A DNA stretch of 64,000 nucleotides from Pseudonocardia alni (GCF_002813375.1 NZ_PHUJ01000003.1:3658001-3722000), one strand, 5' to 3'; shown: positions 52,222 to 61,676, counted from the first letter of the stretch. Numbers and translations: made by a program. The notes: generated by a model from the letters alone, not told the origin.

Positions 52222-54525
52222 TCAGCCGACCGAGCTCTCGGCCGGTGCGTCGGTGATCGCCGAGGTGCGGCGCTTCGAGACCACGACCGCGGCCGCGATG
52301 ATCACCACCGCCGCGAGCGCGATGAGGACGCGGATCACCGGGTTGGCGTCCGGGGTGGACAGCACCACGACCGCGGGGGCGATCAGCACCGAGACCAGGT
52401 TCATGACCTTGATCAGCGGGTTGATCGCGGGGCCCGCGGTGTCCTTGAACGGGTCGCCGACGGTGTCGCCGATGATCGTCGCCTCGTGGGCGTCGGAGCC
52501 CTTGCCGCCGTGGTTGCCGTCCTCGACGAGCTTCTTGGCGTTGTCCCAGGCGCCGCCCGAGTTGGCCAGGAAGATCGCCATCAGGACGCCGGTCGCGATG
52601 GCGCCGGCCAGGTAGCCGGCCAGCGGGCCGACACCGAGACCGAACCCGACCGCGATCGGGGCGAAGATGGCGAGCAGGCCGGGGGTGGCCAGCTCGCGCA
52701 GCGAGTCCCGGGTGCAGATGTCGACGACACGGCCGTACTCCGGGCGCTCGGTGCGGTCCATGATCCCGGGGTGCTCCCGGAACTGGCGGCGCACCTCGTA
52801 GACGACCGCGCCCGCGGCGCGGGTCACGGCGTTGACCGCGAGCCCGGAGAACATGAAGACCACCGCGGCGCCGATGATCACCCCGACCAGGGTGTTCGGG
52901 CTGAACACCTCGTAGGCGAACGCGGTGCCCGCGTCCTGCGCGGCGATGCCCACCCCGTCCAGGGCCTGGCTGATCGCGTCGCGGTAGGAGCCGAACAGGG
53001 CCGTCGCCGCGAGCACCGCGGTGGCGATCGCGATGCCCTTGGTGATCGCCTTGGTCGTGTTCCCGACCGCGTCGAGCTCGGTGAGGATGTCGACGCCCTC
53101 GCCCTCGACGTCGCCGGACATCTCCGCGATGCCCTGGGCGTTGTCCGAGACCGGGCCGAAGGTGTCCATCGCGACGATGACGCCGACCGTGGTCAGCAGG
53201 CCGGTACCGGCCAGCGCGACCGCGAACAGCGAGACGACGATCGAGCCGGACAGCAGGAAAGCGCCGTAGACGGCCGCGGAGATGACGAGGGCGGTGTAGA
53301 CGGCGGACTCGAAGCCGATCGAGATACCGGACAGGATCACGGTGGCCGCACCGGTCAGCGAGGACTCGCCGACGTCCTTGACCGGACGGTCCTCGGTGCC
53401 GGTGTAGTAGCCGGTCAGCTTGAGGATGACCGCGGCCAGCACGATGCCGATGACGACCGCGACCGAGGCGATCAGGCGCGGGTCGCCGGCCAGACCGACG
53501 ACGCTGGTGTCGGTCGGGTTCAGCAGCTCGCCGAAGGTGCCCGGGAGGTAGACGTAGGCGGCGACGATCGACAGCACCCCGGCGAACAGCGCCGAGAGGT
53601 AGAAGCTGCGGTTGATCGCGCGCAGGGTGTTCTCCCCGGCGCGGGCCTTCGTCAGGTAGACGCCGAGGATCGCGGTGATCACGCCGATCGCGGGGACGAT
53701 CAGCGGGAACAGCAGGCCCTGCAGGCCGAACGCCGCGGTACCGAGGATCAGCGCCGCGACCAGGGTCACCGCGTAGGACTCGAACAGGTCGGCGGCCATG
53801 CCGGCGCAGTCGCCGACGTTGTCGCCCACGTTGTCGGCGATGGTGGCCGCGTTGCGGGGGTCGTCCTCGGGGATGCCCTGCTCGACCTTGCCGACCAGGT
53901 CGGCGCCGACGTCGGCGGCCTTGGTGAAGATGCCGCCGCCGACCCGCATGAACATCGCGAGCAGGGCCGCGCCGAAGCCGAAGCCCTCCAGGACGCGGGG
54001 CGCCTGGCCGGCGTAGACGAGCACGACGATCGCGGCCCCGAACAGGCCGAGGCCGACGGTGAACATGCCGACGACGCCGCCGGTGCGGAACGCGATGCGG
54101 GTCGCCTTCTCCCGGCCGCCCGTCTCGCGTGAGGCGGCTGCGACCCGGATGTTCGCGCGCGTCGCGAGCCACATGCCCAGGTAGCCGATGATCGCGGAGA
54201 AGACCGCGCCGACGACGAAGAAGATCGACCGGCCGATGCGTTCGCCGAGGTCCTCGGCGGGGAGCGCGAAGAGCAGGACGAACACGATCGCGGCGAAGAT
54301 CGCGAGCGTGCGGAACTGACGGTTGAGGTACGCCGTGGCGCCTTCCTGGACCGCGCGGCCGATCTCCTGCATGTTCGGGGTGCCCTCGCCGTAGGAGAGC
54401 ACCTCCCGCAACAGGAGACCGCCGACGACCAGGGCGACGAGGGCGACCACCGCGACCACGCCGACGATGGCGAGGTCCCCGCCGCCGAGCTCGAGGCCCT
54501 GGGCGAGGTAGGTGGGCTGGGACAT
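52222..54525 (-). CDS. hppA: membrane-bound proton-translocating pyrophosphatase
   Basis: Hydrolyses pyrophosphate and pumps protons. 767 aa with ~16 helices. Pyrophosphate site DVGADLVGKVEQGIPEDDPRN and TIADNVGDNVGDCAGMAADLFE; second acidic cluster DAHEATIIGDTVGDPFKDTAGPAINPLIK. GNTTKAITKG carries the Lys typical of K+-independent enzymes (K+-dependent ones have Ala there). ATG 54525 start. Conserves energy from biosynthetic pyrophosphate. Confidence 0.97.
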   Translation of the reverse strand: MSQPTYLAQGLELGGGDLAIVGVVAVVALVALVVGGLLLREVLSYGEGTPNMQEIGRAVQEGATAYLNRQFRTLAIFAAIVFVLLFALPAEDLGERIGRSIFFVVGAVFSAIIGYLGMWLATRANIRVAAASRETGGREKATRIAFRTGGVVGMFTVGLGLFGAAIVVLVYAGQAPRVLEGFGFGAALLAMFMRVGGGIFTKAADVGADLVGKVEQGIPEDDPRNAATIADNVGDNVGDCAGMAADLFESYAVTLVAALILGTAAFGLQGLLFPLIVPAIGVITAILGVYLTKARAGENTLRAINRSFYLSALFAGVLSIVAAYVYLPGTFGELLNPTDTSVVGLAGDPRLIASVAVVIGIVLAAVILKLTGYYTGTEDRPVKDVGESSLTGAATVILSGISIGFESAVYTALVISAAVYGAFLLSGSIVVSLFAVALAGTGLLTTVGVIVAMDTFGPVSDNAQGIAEMSGDVEGEGVDILTELDAVGNTTKAITKGIAIATAVLAATALFGSYRDAISQALDGVGIAAQDAGTAFAYEVFSPNTLVGVIIGAAVVFMFSGLAVNAVTRAAGAVVYEVRRQFREHPGIMDRTERPEYGRVVDICTRDSLRELATPGLLAIFAPIAVGFGLGVGPLAGYLAGAIATGVLMAIFLANSGGAWDNAKKLVEDGNHGGKGSDAHEATIIGDTVGDPFKDTAGPAINPLIKVMNLVSVLIAPAVVVLSTPDANPVIRVLIALAAVVIIAAAVVVSKRRTSAITDAPAESSVG

Positions 54526-54874
54526 CCGTGTCCTCCCGGTGGAAAGGATCCGGCCGGCGAGGTCCCCGGCGGCCGGGACGGGTCAGTGTGGCTCGACCCG
54601 GCCGGGCGGCGACGGCCTCGTCGGCGTCGACTGGGCCCGGGCGGTGTCCACCGATGACCGGGCTGGTGCAGTCTAGGAGTGTGGTGCATCCCTCAGTGCG
54701 ATTGGGATCACAAGACGTAACGAACTGGCAAAAGTGATCAATCCCACATGATGTTGCGACGCAATCCGGGAACCTGCAGATCAGCTGCGGTGCAACGACT
54801 TCGCCGATCCGTCCGGCGGCGGGACGCCGGTTCGGGTCGGCCACCGGGAGCGACCGCGGATCGTTCGAACATCT
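54526..54874. other. divergent promoter region, hppA and helicase
   Basis: About 350 bases between divergent genes. The centre (54690-54760) is unusually AT-rich here and holds a composite inverted repeat: TGGGATCAC (54703-54711) against GTGATC plus ATCCCA (54734-54746). This may be an operator. No coding sequence was seen. Confidence 0.55.
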
Positions 54875-57436
54875 GTGCCATCGTGGTCGGTCGTGGGAGC
54901 GACGGCGGAGAGCACGCAGGGCCCGGACGGGTCGCAGCGCGGGGTGGAGCTGCTGCGTCGCGTGCTGGCGGGCTCGGGGGTCGACCCGGCCCGTGCCGAC
55001 ACCACGTGGGCGTCCGGTGCCGCCGACACGGACGCGCCGGGGCCGGGGCCGGGTGCCGGGATGTTCGCCGCGCAGGACGGCTTCGACGGTCCTGACGGTC
55101 TCCGCGGTTCCGACCGTTCTCACGAATCCCGCGGCTCCGGCGACGACGGGGTCGGCGCCGTCGACGACCCGTTGCGGCACGTCGTGCGGATCCCGGCGCG
55201 GGCCGGGAACCCGGTCGACTGGCCGGGCTGGACGCCCGAGCCGCTGCGCACGGCCTGGGCGGATCGCGGCGTGACCCGCCCGTGGTCGCACCAGGCGCAC
55301 GGTGCGGAGCTGGTGCACTCCGGCGCCGACGTCGTCGTCGCGACGGGGACGGCGTCGGGGAAGTCGCTGGTCTACCAGCTGCCGGTGCTCGCCGGGCTGG
55401 CCGAGGACCCGCGGGCCACGGCGCTGTACCTCGCCCCGACCAAGGCACTCGCGGCCGACCAGCTGCGGTCCCTCGACGGGCTCGCCCCGGACGGGGTCCG
55501 GCCCGCCGCGTTCGACGGCGACACCCCCATGGACCAGCGCGACTGGGTCCGCAGGCACTGCCGGTGGGTGTTCTCCAACCCGGACATGCTGCACCGGTCG
55601 ATCCTTCCCCGGCACGGACGCTGGACGACCTTCCTCCGCCGGCTGCGCTACGTCGTGGTCGACGAGTGCCACACCTACCGCGGGGTGTTCGGTTCGCACG
55701 TGGCGCTGCTGCTGCGCCGGCTGCTGCGCCTCGCCGCCCGCTACGGCGCGCGCCCCGTGATCGTGCTCGCCTCGGCGACGGTGGCCCGCCCGGAGGAGTT
55801 CGCGTCCCGGCTGACCGGACGCGGCGTCGTCGCCGTCACCGAGGACGGGTCCCCGCACGCCGGGCGCACCGTCGCGTTCTGGGAGCCGCCGCTGCTCGCC
55901 GAGATCACCGGGGAGAACGGGGCGCCGGTCCGCCGCTCCGCCGGCGCCGAGGTCGCCCGGATGCTCGCCGACCTCGTCCTGACCGACGCCCGCACCCTGG
56001 CGTTCGTCCGGTCCCGGCGGGCCGCCGAGCTCACCGCGCTCGGTGCGAAGCGCCAGGTCGCCGAGATCGCTCCGGAGCTGGCCGCGCGGGTGGCCGCCTA
56101 CCGCGGCGGCTATCTGCCCGAGGAACGGCGCGCGCTGGAGGCCGACCTGATGTCGGGCGAGCTGCTCGGGGTCGCGACCACCAACGCGCTCGAGCTCGGC
56201 GTCGACATCTCCGGTCTCGACGCCGTGGTGCAGGCCGGGTTCCCGGGCACCCGCGCGTCGTTCTGGCAACAGGCCGGGCGTGCCGGACGGGCCGCCGACG
56301 AGGCGCTCGTCGTGCTCGTCGCCCGCGACGACCCGCTCGACACCTACCTCGTGCACCACCCTCGCTCGCTGATCGGCGCGCCCGTGGAGAGCTGCGTGCT
56401 CAACCCGGTCAACCCGTACGTGCTCGCGCCGCAGCTGGCGTGCGCGGCCGCGGAGATGCCACTGACCACGGTCGACGTCGAGGAGATCTTCGGAGGAGCC
56501 CCCGCGGTGGAGGTCCTCGACGCCCTGGTCGACGAGGGCGTGCTGCGCCGACGACCGCACGGCTGGTTCTGGCCCGACACCGGCGACGCCCCCGCCGCAC
56601 ACGTCGACATCCGGGGCTCCGGACTCGGGCAGGTCGCCGTGGTGGAAGCGGCCACCGGGCGGATGCTCGGCACCGTCGACGGCGGCTCGGCCCCGGGCAC
56701 GATCCACTCCGGTGCGGTGTACCTGCACCGCGGCGACAGCTTCGTCGTCGACGAGCTCGACCTCGACGACGGCGTCGCGCTCGTCCACGCCGAGGACCCG
56801 GACTGGCGCACCGAGGCCCAGTCGGTCTCCGACGTCACCGTGCTCGAGGTGAGGGAGCACCGCCGGTACGGACCGGTGCAGGTCTGCTTCGGCGCGACCA
56901 CGGTGACCAGCCAGGTCGTCGCCTACCGGCGACGCACCCCGGACGGGACGGTGCTCGACCAGACGGCGCTGGACCTGCCGCCGCAGAGCCTGGACACCCG
57001 CTCGGTCTGGTACACGATCGACCCCGACGCGCTCGCCGACGCCGGCATCGACGAGGCCCGTCTCCCCGGCGCACTGCACGCCGCCGAGCACGCCGCGATC
57101 GGTCTGCTCCCGCTGTTCGCGATCTGCGACCGCTGGGACATCGGCGGTCTGTCCACCGCGCTGCACCCCGACACCGGACTCCCGACGGTGTTCGTGCACG
57201 ACGGGCACCCCGGCGGCGCGGGCCTGGCCGAACGCGGCCACGAGGTGCTGGGGCGGTGGCTGGCGGCGACCCGCGCCGCGGTCCGGGACTGTGAGTGCCG
57301 CACGGGCTGCCCGTCCTGCGTGCAGTCCCCGAAGTGCGGCAACGGCAACAACCCGCTGGACAAGACGGGGGCGGTGCAGGTGCTGGACCTGGTCCTCGCC
57401 GCGCTGGAAGGCGGTGCCCCGGCCGGTTCGCGGTGA
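54875..57436 (+). CDS. DEAD/DEAH-box helicase with DUF1998 (MrfA/YprA-like)
   Basis: 853 aa. Walker A TGTASGKS (157-164), DECH box (263-266), SATVA, and helicase C motifs RSRRAAELTALGAKRQV...ATTNALELGVDISGLDAVVQAGFPGTRASFWQQAGRAGRA. The C-terminal cluster is C806, C808, C812, C815 and C821 (CECRTGCPSCVQSPKCGNGN), as in DUF1998 proteins; in Bacillus MrfA such cysteines are needed for mitomycin-damage repair. Matches Rv3649 by position beside the tad cluster. GTG 54875 is uncertain: the first ~90 residues are low-complexity. Confidence 0.9.
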   Translation: MPSWSVVGATAESTQGPDGSQRGVELLRRVLAGSGVDPARADTTWASGAADTDAPGPGPGAGMFAAQDGFDGPDGLRGSDRSHESRGSGDDGVGAVDDPLRHVVRIPARAGNPVDWPGWTPEPLRTAWADRGVTRPWSHQAHGAELVHSGADVVVATGTASGKSLVYQLPVLAGLAEDPRATALYLAPTKALAADQLRSLDGLAPDGVRPAAFDGDTPMDQRDWVRRHCRWVFSNPDMLHRSILPRHGRWTTFLRRLRYVVVDECHTYRGVFGSHVALLLRRLLRLAARYGARPVIVLASATVARPEEFASRLTGRGVVAVTEDGSPHAGRTVAFWEPPLLAEITGENGAPVRRSAGAEVARMLADLVLTDARTLAFVRSRRAAELTALGAKRQVAEIAPELAARVAAYRGGYLPEERRALEADLMSGELLGVATTNALELGVDISGLDAVVQAGFPGTRASFWQQAGRAGRAADEALVVLVARDDPLDTYLVHHPRSLIGAPVESCVLNPVNPYVLAPQLACAAAEMPLTTVDVEEIFGGAPAVEVLDALVDEGVLRRRPHGWFWPDTGDAPAAHVDIRGSGLGQVAVVEAATGRMLGTVDGGSAPGTIHSGAVYLHRGDSFVVDELDLDDGVALVHAEDPDWRTEAQSVSDVTVLEVREHRRYGPVQVCFGATTVTSQVVAYRRRTPDGTVLDQTALDLPPQSLDTRSVWYTIDPDALADAGIDEARLPGALHAAEHAAIGLLPLFAICDRWDIGGLSTALHPDTGLPTVFVHDGHPGGAGLAERGHEVLGRWLAATRAAVRDCECRTGCPSCVQSPKCGNGNNPLDKTGAVQVLDLVLAALEGGAPAGSR

Positions 57437-57456
57437 TCGCGGAACCGGACGGGGTA

Positions 57457-57495
57457 CCACCGGCCCGCCCGTCGGGGGCGGGGGCGGGCCGGTGG
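57457..57495 (+). terminator. terminator 1 after helicase
   Basis: CCACCGGCCCGCCC (57457-57470) pairs perfectly with GGGCGGGCCGGTGG (57482-57495). Confidence 0.85.
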
Positions 57496-57504
57496 CAACC
57501 ACGT

Positions 57505-57550
57505 GCGACGACATCGGACGGGGGCGCCAGGGGCGCTCCGACGTCGTCGC
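57505..57550 (+). terminator. terminator 2 after helicase
   Basis: GCGACGACATCGGA (57505-57518) pairs with TCCGACGTCGTCGC (57537-57550), one mismatch, with GCGCC/GGCGC inside. Confidence 0.75.
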
Positions 57551-57810
57551 TGTCTGGGGAGCGTGGTCTTCGTGGCGGGGCCGGACCGGACCCTGCCCGT
57601 CCCTGCGACTCCCAGTAGGCCCGAGTGTCGCGACGGTGACCAGATGTGGACCGCGCGACGTCGGTGATCGGTCAGGCCCCCACGACGAAACGCGGTCGCG
57701 CTGGGACGTTCGTCGTAAGCGATCGTGATGACGGCGTGCTCCGGGGTTCGCCGTCCGTTCATCCGGGGGCGTGGACCGCTCACCGAGATCGTGATCACGT
57801 CCGGGGGAGT

Positions 57811-58245
57811 TCACGACGGCTCCGCGGTGGGGCCGGAACCGTCCACGGTCCCGCTCGCCGGGGGCGGGCCGGTGTCCACGGGAGCCGGGCCTGCACGCGC
57901 CCTCGCCCGCGCCGGACCGCGCAGCGGGAGCAGTCCCGACCAGGCGACCCGGGTCTCGACCAGGGCGTCCCAGCCGTCGAGGCTGCAGGTCAGGAGCTCG
58001 GCTCCGTTGCGGGCGGCCAGGTCGGCGGCACGGGCGCAGGCGGCGGCCGTGCCGTCCACCGACCGGCCGGCGGCCGCGAGCGCGGACAGATCCGCGGCGG
58101 TGGAGGCGACGTGCCGGGCGCGGGTGGCGGCGGCCAGGTCGACGCCGACGATGCCGACGAGCAGCAGCACCGCCGCCGCCGTCGCGGCCCACACCGAGGC
58201 GACGCCCGCGTCGTCGCCCCGGCGCGGAGGGACCGGGCGGTTCAT
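57811..58245 (-). CDS. TadE-like pseudopilin, Rv3654c type
   Basis: 144 aa. N terminus GDDAGVASVWAATAAAVLLLVGIVGVDLAAATRARHVASTAADLSALAAA is a pilin-like single helix followed by a short exposed domain with two Cys. After the candidate cleavage Gly, position +5 is Trp instead of the Glu found in classical pilins. Overlaps the upstream TadE gene by 4 bases. Last gene of the tad operon. Confidence 0.85.
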   Translation of the reverse strand: MNRPVPPRRGDDAGVASVWAATAAAVLLLVGIVGVDLAAATRARHVASTAADLSALAAAGRSVDGTAAACARAADLAARNGAELLTCSLDGWDALVETRVAWSGLLPLRGPARARARAGPAPVDTGPPPASGTVDGSGPTAEPS

Positions 58246-58757
58246 GACGCGCCGCCGGGTGGGGCCGACCCGGCTGTGACACCGGGCCGGGCGGCCCGGG
58301 CCCCGGACCGTTCCGCGGCGGTCGTGACGCCGGGTTCGACCGCCGCGGTCGCGGTGCCGCTGATCGTGACCGGGAGCAGCCCGACCGGCCGGACCCGCAC
58401 CGTCACGACGACGAGATCGCCGTCGAGGCGCAGCTCCGGTTCGGCGCCGGCCGGGGCCAGCTGCGCGGCCACGGCCCGGCCCCGTTCGGTGTCGCCGCGT
58501 GCGGTCTGGCGGGCCAGCTCGCGGGCGGCGTCGGCGCAGCGGACCCCGGCCGCCACCGCGGCGACGGCTCCGACCGCCGCCGCGGTGACCGCGACCAGGG
58601 TGCCGAGCGCCAGCGCCGCCTCGACGGTGACCGCACCGTCGTCGTCCGCCGGGGAACTCGCCAGGCCGTTCGTGGCGCCGACGGCTGCAGCCCGGCCGAT
58701 GGTGCGGCGACCACCGCGGCTGGTGCGGTGGGGGTCAGAGCGTCGTGGACAGCGCAC
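58242..58757 (-). CDS. TadE-type pilus minor pilin
   Basis: 171 aa from GTG 58757, though the first ~35 residues are poor-quality sequence and overlap the flp gene by 23 bases; the real start may lie further in. Processing motif DDDGAVTVEAALALGTLVAVTAAAVGAVAAVAAG: Gly before a helix with Glu at +5. The C-terminal region is beta-rich with VVVTVRVRPVGLLPVTISGTA. Acts with Flp in pilus assembly; position of Rv3655c. Confidence 0.85.
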   Translation of the reverse strand: MRCPRRSDPHRTSRGGRRTIGRAAAVGATNGLASSPADDDGAVTVEAALALGTLVAVTAAAVGAVAAVAAGVRCADAARELARQTARGDTERGRAVAAQLAPAGAEPELRLDGDLVVVTVRVRPVGLLPVTISGTATAAVEPGVTTAAERSGARAARPGVTAGSAPPGGAS

Positions 58758-58935
58758 GTTGGACGATCCCGGTGAGGGCGGCGAGGACGTCGCCGCCGCT
58801 GACGATCGCGTAGAGGAGTGCGGCGAACGCCGCAGCCGCGACGGTGCCGACGGCGTACTCGACGGTGGACATACCGTCGTCGTCGGCGGCGAGTGCGCGC
58901 AGCCGGCGGTGCAGCAGGGAACGGGTGGGGGTCAT
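58735..58935 (-). CDS. Flp-type pilin (DUF4244)
   Basis: 66 aa. DDDGMSTVEYAVGTVAAAAFAALLYAIV shows the Flp prepilin cleavage site: Gly, then MSTVEY with Glu5-Tyr6, then one helix. ATG 58935 follows AAGGAG. Structural subunit of the pilus, equivalent to Rv3656c. A prepilin peptidase is not encoded in the window. Confidence 0.93.
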   Translation of the reverse strand: MTPTRSLLHRRLRALAADDDGMSTVEYAVGTVAAAAFAALLYAIVSGGDVLAALTGIVQRALSTTL

Positions 58936-58993
58936 CGGTGTCTCCTTCGTCGGGGGCCCGCGGGGTGCGGACCCGGTCGCCGCGCGGCGGTGG

Positions 58994-59707
58994 TCACCAC
59001 CGCGCGAACGCCTCCCCGGCCAGCCCGATCACGACCGGCACGATGCCGAGGACCAGGAAGGCGGGCAGGAAGCAGAGCCCCAGCGGGGCGGTGATGCGGA
59101 CCGCGGCGCGCTGCGCCCGCTCCTCGGCGAGGTCCGCCAGACCGGCGCGCAGCCGGGCCGCCTCCGCCGCGGCGGAGCGTCCGAGGGCGGCACCGGTACG
59201 GGCCGACCGGCCCGCCGCGCGGGCGAACCCGGCGAGTTCGGGGACCGAGCCGGCGGCGGCCCAGGCGTCGTCGGGGTCGGCGCCCAGGGCGAGCAGGCCC
59301 GCGACCCGGCGCAACGCCTCCCCGGCCGGGCCGTCGAGCCGCCGGGCCGCGGCTCCGACGGCGTCCGCGACGGCGAGACCGGCGGCCAGACACGTCGCCA
59401 GGAGGTCCCAGGCGGCGGCCAGGTCCGCGGAGTCCACCAGCGCGGCCGGCCCGCGGGCCGCCCGCCGGCCGAGCCACAGCAGCCCGCCGCCCGTCGCCGC
59501 GCCGACGACCGCGCCACCCGCCCCGCCGAGGGCTCCGCCGAGCGCGGCCCCGGCGGGGACCAGCACCGCGAGGACCGCCGTGCGGGGCGGCGCCGCGGCC
59601 GCAGCCGTGCCGACGACGGCACGCAGCCCGCGCAGTCGTCCCGGCCCGGGACGCCCGCCCCCGACGGCCAGTGCGAGCGCGGCGAGTCCGAGCGCGGCCG
59701 CGGTCAC
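58994..59707 (-). CDS. tadC: tad pilus membrane protein TadC
   Basis: 237 aa, T2SS-F domain. Hydrophobic N terminus, a cytoplasmic-type helical region (DLAAAWDLLATCLAAGLAVADAVGAAARRLDGPAGEALRRVAGLLALGADPDDAW) and C-terminal helices PLGLCFLPAFLVLGIVPVVIGLAGEAF. GTG 59707 overlaps the TadB stop. Forms the platform with TadB. Confidence 0.9.
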   Translation of the reverse strand: MTAAALGLAALALAVGGGRPGPGRLRGLRAVVGTAAAAAPPRTAVLAVLVPAGAALGGALGGAGGAVVGAATGGGLLWLGRRAARGPAALVDSADLAAAWDLLATCLAAGLAVADAVGAAARRLDGPAGEALRRVAGLLALGADPDDAWAAAGSVPELAGFARAAGRSARTGAALGRSAAAEAARLRAGLADLAEERAQRAAVRITAPLGLCFLPAFLVLGIVPVVIGLAGEAFARW

Positions 59708-60525
59708 GTCGGCACCGCCGCACGCAGGATCCGGTCGGCCCACGCCGCCCCGGCGACCGTGAGGACGACCCCGGTCAGCAGCAGCGCCGGACCGTGCAGA
59801 CCGGTGCGCAGCACGGTCAGCGGCGCGATACCCATGAGCTGTCCGAGACCGATCCCGGCCAACGGCAACCCGGTCAGCACCGACGCCGTCGCCCGGGGTC
59901 CGGCGAGCTGGGCGCGCACCCGGGCGCCGTGCGCGATCCGCCAGCGGATGTCGTCGAGCAGCCCGGCGAGCAGGTCGGCGAGCGGGGCGCCGTGGGTGTC
60001 GGCGAGCTCCCAGGCCGAGGCGACCCGTTCGACGTCGCGCCGGGCGGGCCCTCGCGCCGTCCGGCGCAGTGCCTCCGGTACCGGTTCACCGATCCGTGCG
60101 GCGACGGCCGCCGGCTCGAGCAGGGCGCGGGCGAGCGGCCCGTCGTGCACGTGCCCGGCCAGTGCGGCCGCGGGGTGCGCGCCGGTGCGCAGCTCGTCGG
60201 TGACCCGGGCGAGCGCGTCGGCGAGCTCGGCCGCCGTCGACCCGGCCCGTTCCGCGGCGCGGCGTGCGGCGACCCGGCGCCGCACACCCCAGGCCACCCC
60301 CGCCGCGCACACCGCACCGGCGGGGCCCAGGAGCAGCCACCCCAGCGGCGCGGCGAGCAGGGGTAACGGAGGAGCGAGCAGCCGGGCCGTCGGGAGGCCG
60401 GCCCCGGTGCCGGTCAGGGCCCGCCACCGGGATCGGCCCGGCGCCGCGGGCAGTGTCAGCACCGCCAGCGCGAGCAGGGCGGGGACCGCCACGCCCTGCG
60501 CTGTCCCGGGCAGTGCGCTCAGCAC
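59704..60525 (-). CDS. tadB: tad pilus membrane protein TadB
   Basis: 273 aa, T2SS-F domain: TAAELADALARVTDELRTGAHPAAALAGHVHDGPLARALLEP, VASAWELADTHGAPLADLLAGLLDDIRWRIAHGARVRAQLAGPRATASVLTGLPL. About four membrane helices. GTG 60525 overlaps the 3' end of tadA by 7 bases. Confidence 0.9.
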   Translation of the reverse strand: MLSALPGTAQGVAVPALLALAVLTLPAAPGRSRWRALTGTGAGLPTARLLAPPLPLLAAPLGWLLLGPAGAVCAAGVAWGVRRRVAARRAAERAGSTAAELADALARVTDELRTGAHPAAALAGHVHDGPLARALLEPAAVAARIGEPVPEALRRTARGPARRDVERVASAWELADTHGAPLADLLAGLLDDIRWRIAHGARVRAQLAGPRATASVLTGLPLAGIGLGQLMGIAPLTVLRTGLHGPALLLTGVVLTVAGAAWADRILRAAVPT

Positions 60526-61676
60526 GGCACACCGACCCCGCGCTCGCGCAGCAGCGTGGCGAGCTCGTCGCGGCCCGGTCCGGCCCCGCTGCCGCGGCTC
60601 CAGGCGGCCGTGACGCGGAGTGTGCCGTCGTCGGAGCGGCCCAGCACGCCGATCTCGTCGAGCGTCCGGCCGGCGCCGGGGCGGCGTCGCATGTGCAGTA
60701 CGACCTGGACGGCGGCGGTCAGCTGCCCGTCGAGCGCGGCGGGGGACATCCCGCCGAGCCCGGCCAGCGCGCGCATCCGGGCCGGGATCTCGCGGACCGA
60801 GTTGGCGTGCACGGTGCAGCCGCCGCCGTCGTGACCGGTGTTCATCGCGGCCAGCAGGTCGCACACCTCGGCGCCGCGGACCTCGCCGACGACCAGCCGG
60901 TCCGGACGCATCCGCAACGCCTGACGCACCAGCTCGCGCAGCGGCACCCCACCCGAGCCCTCGATGTTCGGCGGCCGGGCGACCAGCCGCACGACGTGCG
61001 GATGACGCGGGGAGAGCTCCTCGGCGTCCTCGACGGTGATGAGCCGCTCGCCGGGATCGACCGCGCCCAGCAGCGCGTTGAGCAGCGTGGTCTTGCCACT
61101 GCCCGTCCCACCGGCCACGAGCACGGCCAGCCGGGCGGCGACGATCGCGCGCAGCAGGGCCTCGCCGGTCGCGTCGAGGGTGCCGGTCCGCCGGAGCGCG
61201 GCCAGGTCGTGTCCGGCGGGGCGCAGCACCCGCAGCGAGATCGCGGTCCCGGCGGCCGCCACCGGTGGCAGGACGGCGTGCAGCCGGACCCCGGCATCGG
61301 GGAGCCTGCCGTCGACGCAGGGACTCGCGTCGTCGAGCCGGCGGCCTGCGGCGAGCGCCAGGCGCTGGGCGAGCCGCCGGACCGCGGCCTCGTCGGTGAA
61401 GGTGATGCCGGTGCGGCGCAGCCCGTCGCCGCGGTCGACCCAGACGGCGTCGGGCGCGCTGACCAGCACGTCGGTGGTCGCCGGATCGCGCAGCAGCGCG
61501 TCGAGCGGGCCCGCTCCGGTGAACTCCTGGCGCAGGGTGCGGAGCGCGGCGAGGACGTCCAGATCGGACGCGACCCCACCGGACTCGGCCCGCACCGCCG
61601 CGGCGACGGCGGCCGGCCCGGTCTCGCCGCCGGCGTCGGCCAGCCGGGCCCGCACCCGGTCGACCAGCGGGTTCAC
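60519..61676 (-). CDS. tadA: tad pilus assembly ATPase TadA/CpaF
   Basis: 385-aa secretion ATPase powering pilus assembly. Walker A AGGTGSGKTTLLNALLG, Asp box ITVEDAEELSPRHPHVVRL, Walker B region RPDRLVVGEVRGAEVCDLLAAMNTGHDGGGCTVHANS with the His box. N-terminal region (GAGPLDALLRDPATTDVLV) as in CpaF. GTG 61676 overlaps the ssd stop (GTGA). Rv3659c by position. Confidence 0.95.
   Translation of the reverse strand: MNPLVDRVRARLADAGGETGPAAVAAAVRAESGGVASDLDVLAALRTLRQEFTGAGPLDALLRDPATTDVLVSAPDAVWVDRGDGLRRTGITFTDEAAVRRLAQRLALAAGRRLDDASPCVDGRLPDAGVRLHAVLPPVAAAGTAISLRVLRPAGHDLAALRRTGTLDATGEALLRAIVAARLAVLVAGGTGSGKTTLLNALLGAVDPGERLITVEDAEELSPRHPHVVRLVARPPNIEGSGGVPLRELVRQALRMRPDRLVVGEVRGAEVCDLLAAMNTGHDGGGCTVHANSVREIPARMRALAGLGGMSPAALDGQLTAAVQVVLHMRRRPGAGRTLDEIGVLGRSDDGTLRVTAAWSRGSGAGPGRDELATLLRERGVGVPC

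Larger units (their letters stand above)
57437..57810. other. non-coding gap between convergent helicase and tad cluster
   Basis: 374 bases containing two strong hairpins (listed separately) and about 250 further bases (57551-57810) in which I see no credible gene. Repeated CGCGAC/GTCGCG stretches near 57630-57665 are only moderately structured. Confidence 0.6.

Noticed and set aside
51947-58282. A 2,111-codon open frame on the minus strand across the lipoprotein, hppA, helicase and TadE genes
   Set aside because: Its translation is Arg/Pro/Gly/Ala-rich nonsense lying antisense to, or in another frame of, well-supported genes. Long spurious frames are expected at this GC content.
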